64,000 nt of DNA. Source: Mycobacterium sp. E3251 (GTDB taxonomy: Bacteria; Actinomycetota; Actinomycetes; Mycobacteriales; Mycobacteriaceae). A model generated the notes under the pieces. The model was not told the origin of the DNA. It made no database searches and worked only from the letters and a program-made list of their open reading frames with translations. The DNA is taken from assembly GCF_001666835.1 (NCBI RefSeq), contig NZ_LZJF01000196.1:55097-119096 (forward strand), in the 5' to 3' direction. Position numbers and translations under genes: made by a program. How positions within the stretch are numbered: the stretch's first letter is position 1; the number at the start of each line of letters is the position of its first letter. Shown piece by piece: positions 23,307 through 31,851 of the stretch.

Positions 23307-24551
23307 TTAGCGGTTCGGCAGGGCGTTCTCGATGATGGGCATGCGCGGCTGTGGCTGCCGCTCGGCGCGCTTGGCGGCCAAATACACCTGCGCGGTCTCG
23401 CCGGCCACGGTCTTCCAGTCGAAGTCCGAGGTGAGCCGCTCGCGCGCGGCGCGGGCGCGGCGCTGCGCGGCAGCCGGATCGTCGAGCACGGTCCGCACGG
23501 CTGCCGCCAGCCCGGAGATGTCGCGGGGCGCACAAGACACCCCGGTCCGGCCGTTGATCACCGCCTCGCCCAGGCCGCCGATGTTCGACGTCACGAGCGG
23601 AGTGCCCGCCGCGGCGGCTTCCAGCGCGACGATCCCGAACGGCTCGTAGTGACTTGGCAGCACCGCGGCGTCGGCGCGATGCAGCACCGCCAGCAGTTCG
23701 GCGTGGTCGAGGTGCCCGGCGAACCGAATCGCCTTGAGCACCCGGTGCTTTCGGGCCTGCTCGACGAGCCACTGCTGCTGGGTGCCCTCCCCGGCGATGG
23801 TCAATGTGGTTCCGGGATGGGTGCGCCTGATCCGCGGTAGGGCGGCGATGACGTCGTGCACACCCTTCTCGTACTCCAGCCGCCCGAGGTAGAGCAGTTC
23901 GGCGGGACCGGTACGCGCTCGCCGCTCGGCGAACGGCCAGCGCGCGGCGTCGATACCGTTGCGGATCACCGTGATTCCGGCCAGGCCGGGACCGAACAGT
24001 TCGGTGATCTCGTCGCCCATCGACGCCGAACACGTGATCAGTGAATCGGATTCGCGCACCAACCACGACTCCAGAGCGTGCACCTGGCGACTGATGGCGC
24101 CGGAGATCCAGCCGGAATGCCGTCCGGCCTCGGTGGCATGAATGGTGGAAACCATTGGCACGTCATAAAACTGGGCGAGTGCGATCGCGGGGTGGGCCAC
24201 CAGCCAGTCGTGTGCGTGCACGACGTCCGGACGCCACGGCCGGTTGGTGCCCCGCTTCTTCAGCGATAGCCCGGCGCGGATCATGGAATGGCCCATCGCC
24301 AGTGTCCACGCCATCATGTCGGCGCCGAAGGAGAATTCGTGCGGATCCTGGGCGGCCGCGATCACCCGGACGCCGTCGACCACCTCGTCGGACGACGGGT
24401 GCGTGCTGGCATCGGTGCCCGTGGGCTGTCGGGACAGCACGATGACCTCGTGGCCGGCGGCGGCCAGCGCGGTGGACAGGTGATGCACGTGCCGGCCGAG
24501 CCCGCCGATCACCACCGGCGGGTACTCCCAGGACACCATCAGGATCTTCAC
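23307..24551 (-). CDS. GT4 alpha-1,4-glucosyltransferase of methylglucose lipopolysaccharide synthesis (Rv3032-like)
   Basis: A 414-residue GT-B glycosyltransferase. The N-terminus MKILMVSWEYPPVVIGGLGR is the glycogen-synthase-like acceptor motif, and the C-terminal donor site has LYLGRLEYEKGVHD, and LPSHYEPFGIVALEAAAAGTP with the E-x7-E motif. In M. tuberculosis Rv3032 elongates the alpha-1,4-glucan of 6-O-methylglucose lipopolysaccharides and contributes to glycogen. Gene order (branching enzyme and methyltransferase upstream on the same strand) matches that locus. The GTG starts 13 bases after the GH57 gene. Length is normal. Confidence 0.92.
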   Translation of the reverse strand: MKILMVSWEYPPVVIGGLGRHVHHLSTALAAAGHEVIVLSRQPTGTDASTHPSSDEVVDGVRVIAAAQDPHEFSFGADMMAWTLAMGHSMIRAGLSLKKRGTNRPWRPDVVHAHDWLVAHPAIALAQFYDVPMVSTIHATEAGRHSGWISGAISRQVHALESWLVRESDSLITCSASMGDEITELFGPGLAGITVIRNGIDAARWPFAERRARTGPAELLYLGRLEYEKGVHDVIAALPRIRRTHPGTTLTIAGEGTQQQWLVEQARKHRVLKAIRFAGHLDHAELLAVLHRADAAVLPSHYEPFGIVALEAAAAGTPLVTSNIGGLGEAVINGRTGVSCAPRDISGLAAAVRTVLDDPAAAQRRARAARERLTSDFDWKTVAGETAQVYLAAKRAERQPQPRMPIIENALPNR

Positions 24552-24564
24552 GCGGGCGCCTCAC

Positions 24565-26145
24565 TCATCGGGGCAGCCTGCGCGCGTCGAGCGCTCCGAA
24601 AAGTCCGTCGGCGCGGTTCCATCCGTCGGCCAGCCGCCCGGCGGTGTCCCGCCGGCCGGACGCCAGCGCCCCCGCGATCTCGCGGGTGGCGTGGGCGTGC
24701 AAGTGGGCGCGATACCGCGCGTAGTCGGCGGCCGAGTCCTTACTCACCATGAATGGCCAGTCGCTGGAGACGGTGAGCAGGGTCTCGCGCAGGATCTGGT
24801 CGGCCACGTGGTCGCGGGGGAGCGGCCCGTCCAGGGATGCCCGCTGCGACAGCGCCTTGTCGACGGTGCTCAGCGCCATGTCGACCACTTCGTTGTTGAG
24901 CTGGACGAGATCGGCCACCTTGTCGCCGGCCCACACCTGCCAGTCCTTGCCCGAACCCCACGAACTGGGTGGCAATGCCACTGGGCCCCCGACGAATCCG
25001 TCCGCGATGGCGTCGTTCAACGTGCCCACCCGCACACCGGCGGCGGGCAGCGCCCGCAGCACCCGCTGCAGCCACGTCGGGCCCTCGTACCACCAGTGGC
25101 CGAACAGTTCGGTGTCGAAGGCGGCGACCACGTGTGCGGGCCGCCCGATCCGCTCGGATTCGCTCGTCAGCCGGTTGCGGACCACGTCGACGAAGTCGGC
25201 GACATGGCTGTCGACCGCGTGGTCGGCGCGCGCGGGATCGTAGGGCGCCTTGGCCTCCGACGCCACGTTGCGCCCGGTCACCCGCGCCGGCTTGAGCCCG
25301 GTGAGGTGGTCGTAGGTGTGGAAGTCGCGGTAGGCGGCGTGCCCCGGGTAGCCCGATTTCGGCGACCACACCCGATAACTGACCTGCAGGTCGCGACCGA
25401 ACGCGACCACGTCGGTGTCACCGACCGGTCGGCCCAGCGCGGTGTCGCCGTGCAACGACGGGCCGTCGACCATGAAATGGGTGACACCGGCGGCAGCGTA
25501 GTCCTGCTCCAATCCGGGCGCGTAGGCACATTCGGGCGCCCAGATTCCGCTCGGGCGATGCGCCATCCGCTGTTGGGGGTCGGCCAGCCCTTCGCGCAGG
25601 GCGAACTCGCGTAGCCGTGGCGCGAGCAGCGGCTGGAACGGGTGGGCCAGTGGGCCGCCGAGCAACTCCACGGTGCCGGCGTCGATCAGGCCGCGCAGCA
25701 GCGGACTGCCGCCGTGCCGCCAGTGAGTGGCGAACTCGTCCAGCGCCCGATCCGCCTCGGCGCATTCGCGAATACCCAAGTCGCGCAGCGCTTCCGGCGT
25801 GCATGACGAGAAGCCGGCGGACTTCGAACGGGGAGCGGACCGCACGCTGGCGGCTTCGGCCGCCCGCAGCCGCCAGTTGGCCAGCCAGTGATGCATGCCA
25901 TCGAGGCAGTACGGGTCGTCGAGCTGCGCGTTGACCACGGGAGTGACGCCGAGCGTGACCAAGCCCCGGCGGTCTTCGTCGGCCAGCGTGGTCAGCACCC
26001 GCATCAGCGGCAGATAGGCCGCGGCCCAGGATTGGTAGAGCCACTCCTCGCCGACCGGCCACCGCCCGTGATGTGCCAGCCAGGGCAGGTGGGTGTGCAG
26101 GACCAGGGTGAACATGCCGGGCACCCGATCGTGCGAATTACTCAC
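24565..26145 (-). CDS. GH57 alpha-glucan branching enzyme (Rv3031-like)
   Basis: A 526-residue GH57 protein with DUF1957 C-terminal region. The N-terminus FTLVLHTHLPWLAHHGRWP contains the conserved H-x-H. The nucleophile region is GIWAPECAYAPGLE (Glu near residue 203) and the acid region is AAFDTELFGHWWYEGP (Asp near residue 340). Actinobacterial GH57 branching enzymes make alpha-1,6 branches; Rv3031 acts in methylglucose lipopolysaccharide formation. The GTG start overlaps the methyltransferase stop as GTGA, so translation is coupled. The protein is cytosolic, with no signal peptide. Confidence 0.92.
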   Translation of the reverse strand: MSNSHDRVPGMFTLVLHTHLPWLAHHGRWPVGEEWLYQSWAAAYLPLMRVLTTLADEDRRGLVTLGVTPVVNAQLDDPYCLDGMHHWLANWRLRAAEAASVRSAPRSKSAGFSSCTPEALRDLGIRECAEADRALDEFATHWRHGGSPLLRGLIDAGTVELLGGPLAHPFQPLLAPRLREFALREGLADPQQRMAHRPSGIWAPECAYAPGLEQDYAAAGVTHFMVDGPSLHGDTALGRPVGDTDVVAFGRDLQVSYRVWSPKSGYPGHAAYRDFHTYDHLTGLKPARVTGRNVASEAKAPYDPARADHAVDSHVADFVDVVRNRLTSESERIGRPAHVVAAFDTELFGHWWYEGPTWLQRVLRALPAAGVRVGTLNDAIADGFVGGPVALPPSSWGSGKDWQVWAGDKVADLVQLNNEVVDMALSTVDKALSQRASLDGPLPRDHVADQILRETLLTVSSDWPFMVSKDSAADYARYRAHLHAHATREIAGALASGRRDTAGRLADGWNRADGLFGALDARRLPR

Positions 26146-26951
26146 GGCGCTACCGCGATTGCGATCAGATCCAGGCTGTCGTCGATGTCACGGCGGCCGC
26201 TTTCCAGTATCTCGAAGTCGTCACACGCCACCGCGGCGACGTCCGCCTGCAGCTGCGGCGGCCAGGGCGCGCTGGCCAACGCCAATGCGATCTGCGCGTC
26301 GATGATGGAGCCACCGTGCCGGGCGTCCATCTCCCGCAGCCGCGGCCCGTGGTACAACCCGCTGACCGATACGTCGCGAAAGCCCGCGTCTACCAGCAAC
26401 TCGGTCAGCTCGTCGGCGTTGAGTTCGCGGGTGTGGAACGGGTTGATCGGGGTGTCGCGGCCGGGGGAGAAGGTGATCCGGTTGGGTGTGGACACCATCA
26501 GCAACCCGCCGTGGCGCAGCACCCGCGCGCACTCGTTCACGAATTGTGCCTGATCCCACAGGTGCTCGATGACTTGGAAGTTGACCACAATATCCACCGA
26601 CGCGTCGGGCAGCGGCAGCTCGGCCAGGTTCGCCCGCATCACCTCCACCCGCGGGTAGCGCGCGCGCACGTGTGCCACCGCGGCCTCGTCGTAATCGACG
26701 GCCACCACCCGGCGAGCGACGCCGGCGATCAGGTCGGCGCCGTACCCCTCGCCGCAGCCCGCCTCGAGCACGTCGCGGCCCGCGCAGAGACCGGCCAGCC
26801 GCTGGTAAACCACCTGGTGGCGGCGAAACCAGTAGTTTTCGACGTCCAGATCGGGAATGGTGCGCTCGCCCGTCAGCGTCAGCACGGAGTCGGCCGACGG
26901 CGGGGGATCACCGGGGCTGCGTCGGGGGACGTCGGGGACGGTTGCGCTCAT
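26142..26951 (-). CDS. SAM-dependent methyltransferase (Rv3030-like)
   Basis: A 269-residue class I methyltransferase. Motif I is DVLEAGCGEGYGADLI (about residues 62-77), post-I is VVAVDYDEAAV, and motif IV is VDIVVNFQVIEHLWDQ. The family includes Rv3030, linked genetically to methylation of the mycobacterial methylglucose lipopolysaccharide. It is the first gene of the minus-strand unit Rv3030-3031-3032 and is divergent from etfBA. The N-terminal 25 residues are Pro-rich and probably disordered. The precise position methylated is not deducible from sequence. Confidence 0.88.
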   Translation of the reverse strand: MSATVPDVPRRSPGDPPPSADSVLTLTGERTIPDLDVENYWFRRHQVVYQRLAGLCAGRDVLEAGCGEGYGADLIAGVARRVVAVDYDEAAVAHVRARYPRVEVMRANLAELPLPDASVDIVVNFQVIEHLWDQAQFVNECARVLRHGGLLMVSTPNRITFSPGRDTPINPFHTRELNADELTELLVDAGFRDVSVSGLYHGPRLREMDARHGGSIIDAQIALALASAPWPPQLQADVAAVACDDFEILESGRRDIDDSLDLIAIAVAP

Positions 26952-27180
26952 CGCATAGGCAGGCTAACGCGAAGTGTCGGATTCGCGAACCGCGAGCCGG
27001 GCGCCTCCGGCCGCCGACGGCAGACACGCCGCAAGAACGCCCAGTACGACCCGCTATGGTGTGAATGCAGGCTGCACAAAGTTACCGAGTAGTAACACGA
27101 CCGTGCGCTGCTAAACGCGTACTGAAAGTCTCGTGGTCGACTGCTGCGAGGCTCCTTCAATAGGAGGACGAACCACACTC

Positions 27181-27972
27181 ATGACGAACATCGTGGTCCT
27201 GATCAAGCAGGTCCCAGACACCTGGTCGGAGCGCAAGCTGAACGACGGCGATTACACGCTGGACCGCGAGGCCGCCGACGCGGTGCTGGACGAGATCAAC
27301 GAGCGCGCCGTCGAAGAGGCCTTGCAGATCCGCGAGCGGGAGGGCGGCGAGGGTTCGGTGACCGTGCTGACCGCGGGCCCCGAACGCGCCACCGAGGCGA
27401 TCCGCAAGGCGCTGTCGATGGGCGCCGACAAGGCCGTCCACCTCAAGGACGACGGCATGCGCGGCTCCTGCGTGGTGCAGACCGCCTGGGCGCTGGCGCG
27501 CGCGCTGGGCACCATCGAGGGCACCGAGCTCGTCATCGCCGGTAACGAGTCGACCGACGGCTCCGGCGGCGCCGTGCCGGCCATCATCGCCGAGTACCTG
27601 GGCCTGCCGCAGCTGACCCATCTGCGCAAGCTGTCCATCGAGGGCGGCAAGATCACCGGCGAACGCGAGACCGACGACGGCGTGTTCACGCTCGAGGCGT
27701 CGCTGCCCGCCGTGGTGAGTGTGACCGAGAAGATCAACGAGCCGCGCTTCCCGTCCTTCAAGGGCATCATGGCCGCGAAGAAGAAAGAGGTCACCGTGCT
27801 GACGCTCGCCGAGATCGGCGTCGAAAGCGACGAGGTCGGGCTGGAGAACGCCGGATCGACGGTGCTGTCGTCGACGCCGAAGCCCCCGAAGACCGCGGGT
27901 GAGAAGGTCACCGACGAGGGTGAGGGCGGCAACCAGATCTCCCAGTACCTGGTCGGCCAGAAGATCATCTAG
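27181..27972 (+). CDS. etfB: Electron transfer flavoprotein beta subunit
   Basis: Accepts electrons from acyl-CoA dehydrogenases together with EtfA. The 263-residue protein starts MTNIVVLIKQVPDTWSERKL, and has the ETF-beta signature VTVLTAGPERATEAIRKALS, an AGNESTDGSGGAVPAIIAEY nucleotide-binding loop (about residues 120-139) and KAKKKEV-like MAAKKKEVTVLTL near the end. It is Rv3029c/fixA in M. tuberculosis. An ideal ribosome site (TAGGAGG) precedes the ATG by 11 bases. etfA follows after 39 bases. The upstream region contains an imperfect palindrome, GTTAC-N6-GTAAC at 27081-27096. Confidence 0.96.
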   Translation: MTNIVVLIKQVPDTWSERKLNDGDYTLDREAADAVLDEINERAVEEALQIREREGGEGSVTVLTAGPERATEAIRKALSMGADKAVHLKDDGMRGSCVVQTAWALARALGTIEGTELVIAGNESTDGSGGAVPAIIAEYLGLPQLTHLRKLSIEGGKITGERETDDGVFTLEASLPAVVSVTEKINEPRFPSFKGIMAAKKKEVTVLTLAEIGVESDEVGLENAGSTVLSSTPKPPKTAGEKVTDEGEGGNQISQYLVGQKII

Positions 27973-28011
27973 ACGAGCACCCATCCCACAGACGAGAAGA
28001 GCGAAGAAACC

Positions 28012-28968
28012 ATGGCTGAAGTTTTGGTGCTCGTTGAGCACGCCGAAGGCGCACTGAAGAAAGTCACCTCCGAACTGATCACCGCCGCCCGCGCGCTGGG
28101 CGATCCGGCCGCCGTCGTCGTCGGTAAGCCCGGAACCGCCGCGCCGCTGGTCGACGGGTTGAAGGAGGCGGGCGCCGCCAAGATCTACGTCGCCGAGTCC
28201 GACGACGCCGAGAACTACCTGATCACGCCGGTGGTCGACGTGCTGGCCGCGCTGGCCGAGTCGAACGCGCCCGCCGCCGTACTGCTTTCCGCCAACGCCG
28301 ACGGCAAGGAGATCGCGGGCCGGCTCGCCGCCCGGATCGGATCCGGCCTGCTCGTCGACGTGGTCGGCGTCCAGGAAGGCAACAAGGGAACCCACTCCAT
28401 CTTCGGTGGGGCGTTCACCGTCGAGTCGCAGGCCAACGGCGACACCCCGGTGATCACCGTCCGCGGTGGCGCCATTGACGCCGAGCCGCAGGCCGGCGCC
28501 GGCGAGCAGGTGACCGTCGAGGTGCCCGCGCCCGCCGAGAACGCCACCAAGATCACGGCCCGCGAACCGGCGGTCGCCGGCGACCGGCCGGAGCTCACCG
28601 AGGCCACCATCGTGGTGTCCGGTGGTCGCGGGGTCGGCAGCGCGGAGAACTTCAGCGTGGTCGAGGCCCTGGCCGACTCGCTGGGTGGCGCCGTCGGCGC
28701 GTCGCGCGCCGCGGTCGACTCCGGCTACTACCCGGGCCAGTTCCAGGTCGGCCAGACCGGCAAGACGGTGTCGCCGCAGCTCTACATCGCGCTGGGCATC
28801 TCCGGCGCCATCCAGCACCGCGCGGGCATGCAGACGTCCAAGACCATCGTCGCGGTCAACAAGGACGAAGAGGCGCCCATCTTCGAGATCGCCGACTACG
28901 GCGTGGTGGGCGACCTGTTCAAGGTCGCCCCGCAGCTGACCGACGCCATCAAGACACGCAAGGGCTGA
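28012..28968 (+). CDS. etfA: Electron transfer flavoprotein alpha subunit
   Basis: FAD-binding partner of EtfB. The 318-residue protein has the N-terminal AEVLVLVEHAEGALKKVTSE domain and the C-terminal FAD signature: VVSGGRGVGSAENF near residue 203, GASRAAVDSGYYPGQFQVGQ, and LYIALGISGAIQHRAGMQTS near residue 262. Length and order match Rv3028c/fixB. A strong hairpin lies 10 bases after the stop codon. In the window it separates this operon from a convergent SRPBCC gene. Confidence 0.96.
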   Translation: MAEVLVLVEHAEGALKKVTSELITAARALGDPAAVVVGKPGTAAPLVDGLKEAGAAKIYVAESDDAENYLITPVVDVLAALAESNAPAAVLLSANADGKEIAGRLAARIGSGLLVDVVGVQEGNKGTHSIFGGAFTVESQANGDTPVITVRGGAIDAEPQAGAGEQVTVEVPAPAENATKITAREPAVAGDRPELTEATIVVSGGRGVGSAENFSVVEALADSLGGAVGASRAAVDSGYYPGQFQVGQTGKTVSPQLYIALGISGAIQHRAGMQTSKTIVAVNKDEEAPIFEIADYGVVGDLFKVAPQLTDAIKTRKG

Positions 28969-28978
28969 TTCGCTTAGC

Positions 28979-29010
28979 CAGGAGCCCCCGACGGGCGTCG
29001 GGGGCTCCTG
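28979..29010 (+). terminator. Hairpin terminator after etfA
   Basis: Perfect 14-bp inverted repeat (CAGGAGCCCCCGAC and its complement) with a 4-base GGGC loop, starting 10 bases after the etfA stop. No U-tract follows, which is common for mycobacterial terminators. It could serve both strands since the next gene is convergent. Confidence 0.7.
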
Positions 29011-29078
29011 CGCGTAAACGGCCGCATTGACCGGTCGCCGAATTCGATAGCGCGGGTGCTATCAAATTTCCAAGTCGC

Positions 29079-29486
29079 CTATCGGTCGCCGTCTGCCTGG
29101 GTGAGCATTGCGTCGATGCGCCGCAACGCGATTGCGCACACCGTCACATAGGGCGCCGCCCACCACGGAGCTGCCATGCCCACGCGCGACCCGTCGCCCA
29201 TCGGGTCCACCCAGTGACGCGTCGCCGGAACGCCGGCCACCTTCCAACCCCAGTGGCGCCCCGGCTCGAAGTCGGTGACGACGAACGGCGCCGGCACGAG
29301 CAGCGACGTCTGGACCGTCCCGGTTGCGCCCAGGGCCAGTTCGGTGTGCGGTGCGTCGAGCCGGGCGCCCCGGATTGTCGGGCCCCACTTCGGCCACGCG
29401 TCGAGGTCGACCAACAGGTCCCACACCGCCGACGGCGGCGCCGCGATCACGCGGTCGACGCTGAGCATGATGCCGCCGCCCGTCAC
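29079..29486 (-). CDS. SRPBCC-family protein
   Basis: A 135-residue START/Bet v1-like (polyketide cyclase-type) protein: SVDRVIAAPPSAVWDLLVDL at residues about 9-28, DAWPKWGPTIRG, FEPGRHWGWKVAGVPATRHW and a C-terminal helix ALRRIDAMLTQADGDR. It binds hydrophobic ligands in related proteins; the ligand here is unknown. The GTG start gives a GTGA overlap with the zinc-ribbon gene stop; an internal ATG 18 bases later (MLSVDRV) is the alternative start. It converges on the etfA terminator. Confidence 0.78.
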   Translation of the reverse strand: MTGGGIMLSVDRVIAAPPSAVWDLLVDLDAWPKWGPTIRGARLDAPHTELALGATGTVQTSLLVPAPFVVTDFEPGRHWGWKVAGVPATRHWVDPMGDGSRVGMAAPWWAAPYVTVCAIALRRIDAMLTQADGDR

Positions 29487-29794
29487 GGGGCCGACCGGCC
29501 TAGTCGGCGCTGTTGCTTGACGACCTCATCATCGCTCAACTGCACTACGGCGGCTTCTGATGCTTTGCGCGTAGCCTCCGCGCGTTCGCGGGTGGCGCGG
29601 GCCGCCTCGCGGACTTCTCGCGCCCGCGCAATGGCGTCGCCCAGGCCGGGTACCGGCACGGTGTCTTCGGCGGCACGGCGTCGCACGCTGGCGCGGTGGG
29701 ATTTCTGTCGGCAGGCCCCACTGCAATAGCGTGCGTCGGCACGGCCGTAAAAAGCCGTGCCGCACTCCCAACACTGCAAGCGGCGCGCGGCCAT
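29483..29794 (-). CDS. Small zinc-ribbon protein with coiled-coil-like tail
   Basis: Not functionally recognised. The 103-residue product begins MAARRLQCWECGTAFYGRAD with C-x-x-C and, 14 residues later, C-x-x-x-C (YCSGACRQKSHRAS), a treble-clef-like zinc site seen in many actinobacterial small proteins. Residues 40-95 are highly charged and helical (REVREAARATRERAEATRKA), probably a coiled coil. A DNA- or RNA-binding accessory role is possible. It is coupled with the SRPBCC gene. A 6-bp inverted repeat, GTTACG-N6-CGTAAC, lies 8 bases upstream of the ATG. Confidence 0.7.
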   Translation of the reverse strand: MAARRLQCWECGTAFYGRADARYCSGACRQKSHRASVRRRAAEDTVPVPGLGDAIARAREVREAARATRERAEATRKASEAAVVQLSDDEVVKQQRRLGRSAP

Positions 29795-29802
29795 AACGCC
29801 AT

Positions 29803-29820
29803 GTTACGGCTATTCGTAAC
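29803..29820. promoter_or_regulatory. Inverted repeat upstream of zinc-ribbon gene
   Basis: Perfect 6-bp arms, GTTACG and CGTAAC, with a 6-base spacer, 8 bases before the zinc-ribbon start. It could be an operator for that gene or part of the divergent kinase promoter. A similar GTTAC-N6-GTAAC sits before etfB (27081-27096). No function is proven. Confidence 0.4.
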
Positions 29821-29985
29821 GCGTAGCAACACCAAGATTTCCGATGTTTGGGCTGCTAGAGTGGCTTCTACCGGCGAAGCAAGGCCCCACCCCCATGGTG
29901 AATTGGCCAGGTCAGCAAACATTTTCAGCTGGGGGCTTCGGCTTAGCTCTCCGGCCGCCGGGCATCAGTCGGGGAAGGTCGGAAG

Positions 29986-31695
29986 ATGCGCGTAGACGAG
30001 GGTAAACCGGCTTTCGGGCTGCGTAGCCCCGACTATCTGAGCCGGATGCACGAGCAACTCGACGAGCTGGTCGCCGAGCGTCAGCAGATGGGACAGCTGC
30101 TGCAAGTAGCGATCGAGATCGGCTCCGATCTCGAACTCGACGCGGTATTGCACCGCATCCTGGCCGCCGCGATAGGCATGACCGGCGCCCGTTACGGCGC
30201 CATCGGGGTGTGGAGCTCGGAGGGGACCCTGGCGTCCTTCGTGCACAGCGGCATGGATGCCGACACGGTGGGGTTGGTCGGGCACCTACCGGTGGGCAAA
30301 GGGGTGCTCGGCGCCCTCCGCGACCGAACCGAGCCGCTGCGCCTGGCGCAGTTGTCCGACCATCCGGCCGCCGTCGGATTCCCCGAACACCACCCCCCGA
30401 TGGGCGCCTTCCTGGGAATGCCCGTGATCATTCGCGGCGCGGTGTTCGGCAGCCTGTATGTCACCGACGATCGGCCCGGGCGCGCCTTCAGCGAGGCCGA
30501 CGAGGTCACGGTGCGGGCGCTCGCGTCGGCGGCGTCGGTGGCCATCGACAATGCCCGGCTGTTCGACCGGGTCCGCGCCGGCGCCCGGTGGACCGACGCG
30601 AGCCGCGAGATCAGCACCGCCCTGCTCACGGAGTCACAGCCGGACCTGCCGCCGCTGCAACTGATCGCCGAACGCGCGGTGGAGCTGACGGACGCCGAGC
30701 AGGCGATAGTCCTCGTTCCGGCCGACCCCGATCTACCCAGCGATGAGGTGGACCGCCTGGTGGTGTCCGCGGCGGTCGGCCTGCACGCCAATGCGGTTCT
30801 GGGACAAGAGGTCCCGGTCCGGGGATCGACCACCGGGGAGGTGTTCCGGTCTGGCCGCCCGTTGCTCACCGAGACGTTCCGCCGCCCGATCCCGGCGTTC
30901 ACCGACGTCGGCGAGCGACCCGCGATCTTGATGCCGCTTCGCTCCGACCAGCAGACGCTCGGCGTGATCGTAGTGGCCCGCAACAGCGAAGCGCGCCCCT
31001 TCGACGAAGAGCATCTCGACCTCGTCCGCGACTTCGCCGATCATGCCGCGATCGCCCTCACGCTGGCCACCGAACGGCGGAACGCGAGGGATCTCAGCGT
31101 GTTGGTCGACCGCGAGCGCATCGCCCGCGATCTGCACGACCAGGTCATCAGCCGCGTCTTCGCCGTCGGCATGGAACTGCAAGGCGTCGTCGCCCGCCTC
31201 CGCTCACCGCAACTCGCGGCGCGGGTGACCGAATCCGTCGACGAGTTGCAGGCCGTCATCGGTGACATCCGGCGCACTGTCTTCGATCTGCAGCACCCGC
31301 AGGCGCGGCGGCGCAGCTTCTCCGAGCGCGTCCAGGACGCGTTCGGGCGCCTCACCGGCGACGACAACGAGGGAACCACGCTGCGCATGGCGGGGACGAT
31401 GACCGCGGTGAGCGACGAACTCGCCGCACACGCCGAAGCCGTCATCAGCGAGGCGCTCGGCAACGCGGTGCGGCACTCCCGCGCCGCCAGCATCGCCGTC
31501 GAGGTCACCGTCACCGATGAGCTGCTCATCGAGGTCACGGACGACGGGAGCGGCACCCGCCCGGACCATCAATCCCGCTGCGGCATGGACGCTATAACCC
31601 GCCGCGCCAGAGACCTCGGCGGCGATTGCGCGATCACCAGTCCGCCCGGGGGCGGCACCCGCGTGCGCTGGAGCGCGCCACTGCAGATTTCCTGA
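29986..31695 (+). CDS. GAF-domain sensor histidine kinase, DosS/DosT-like
   Basis: A 569-residue cytosolic kinase. Two GAF domains occupy residues about 50-195 and 220-365. GAF-A ends FPEHHPPMGAFLGMPVIIRG followed by GSLYVTDD, very similar to the haem-binding GAF of DosS/DosT; His136 may correspond to the proximal haem ligand (His149 in DosS), by rough offset only. A HisKA_3 dimerisation region has RERIARDLHDQVISRVFAVG with the phospho-acceptor His384, then a HATPase domain with NAVRHSRAASIAVEV and DDGSGTRPDHQ. No response regulator or universal-stress partner lies nearby, so its partner (perhaps DevR elsewhere) is unknown. GC and codon use are typical of the neighbourhood. Confidence 0.88.
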   Translation: MRVDEGKPAFGLRSPDYLSRMHEQLDELVAERQQMGQLLQVAIEIGSDLELDAVLHRILAAAIGMTGARYGAIGVWSSEGTLASFVHSGMDADTVGLVGHLPVGKGVLGALRDRTEPLRLAQLSDHPAAVGFPEHHPPMGAFLGMPVIIRGAVFGSLYVTDDRPGRAFSEADEVTVRALASAASVAIDNARLFDRVRAGARWTDASREISTALLTESQPDLPPLQLIAERAVELTDAEQAIVLVPADPDLPSDEVDRLVVSAAVGLHANAVLGQEVPVRGSTTGEVFRSGRPLLTETFRRPIPAFTDVGERPAILMPLRSDQQTLGVIVVARNSEARPFDEEHLDLVRDFADHAAIALTLATERRNARDLSVLVDRERIARDLHDQVISRVFAVGMELQGVVARLRSPQLAARVTESVDELQAVIGDIRRTVFDLQHPQARRRSFSERVQDAFGRLTGDDNEGTTLRMAGTMTAVSDELAAHAEAVISEALGNAVRHSRAASIAVEVTVTDELLIEVTDDGSGTRPDHQSRCGMDAITRRARDLGGDCAITSPPGGGTRVRWSAPLQIS

Positions 31696-31851
31696 CGTTC
31701 GGTCGGCGGCGACCGGCTCGACAATTGTTTTCCCGGCCGTTGACCAGCTGTTTCCTTGCGCCCGTTTTCGCCACAGTTCGTCATCTGGCGTGCACCGACA
31801 TGTCACAGCCCCGATGCCGACTAGCTCATCGGTTCGGCCACGTTGTGTGTC

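Noticed and set aside
27157..28818. Minus-strand open frame of 553 codons over etfB and etfA
   Set aside because: Antisense shadow of two clear genes with Gly/Arg/Asp-rich unstructured sequence.
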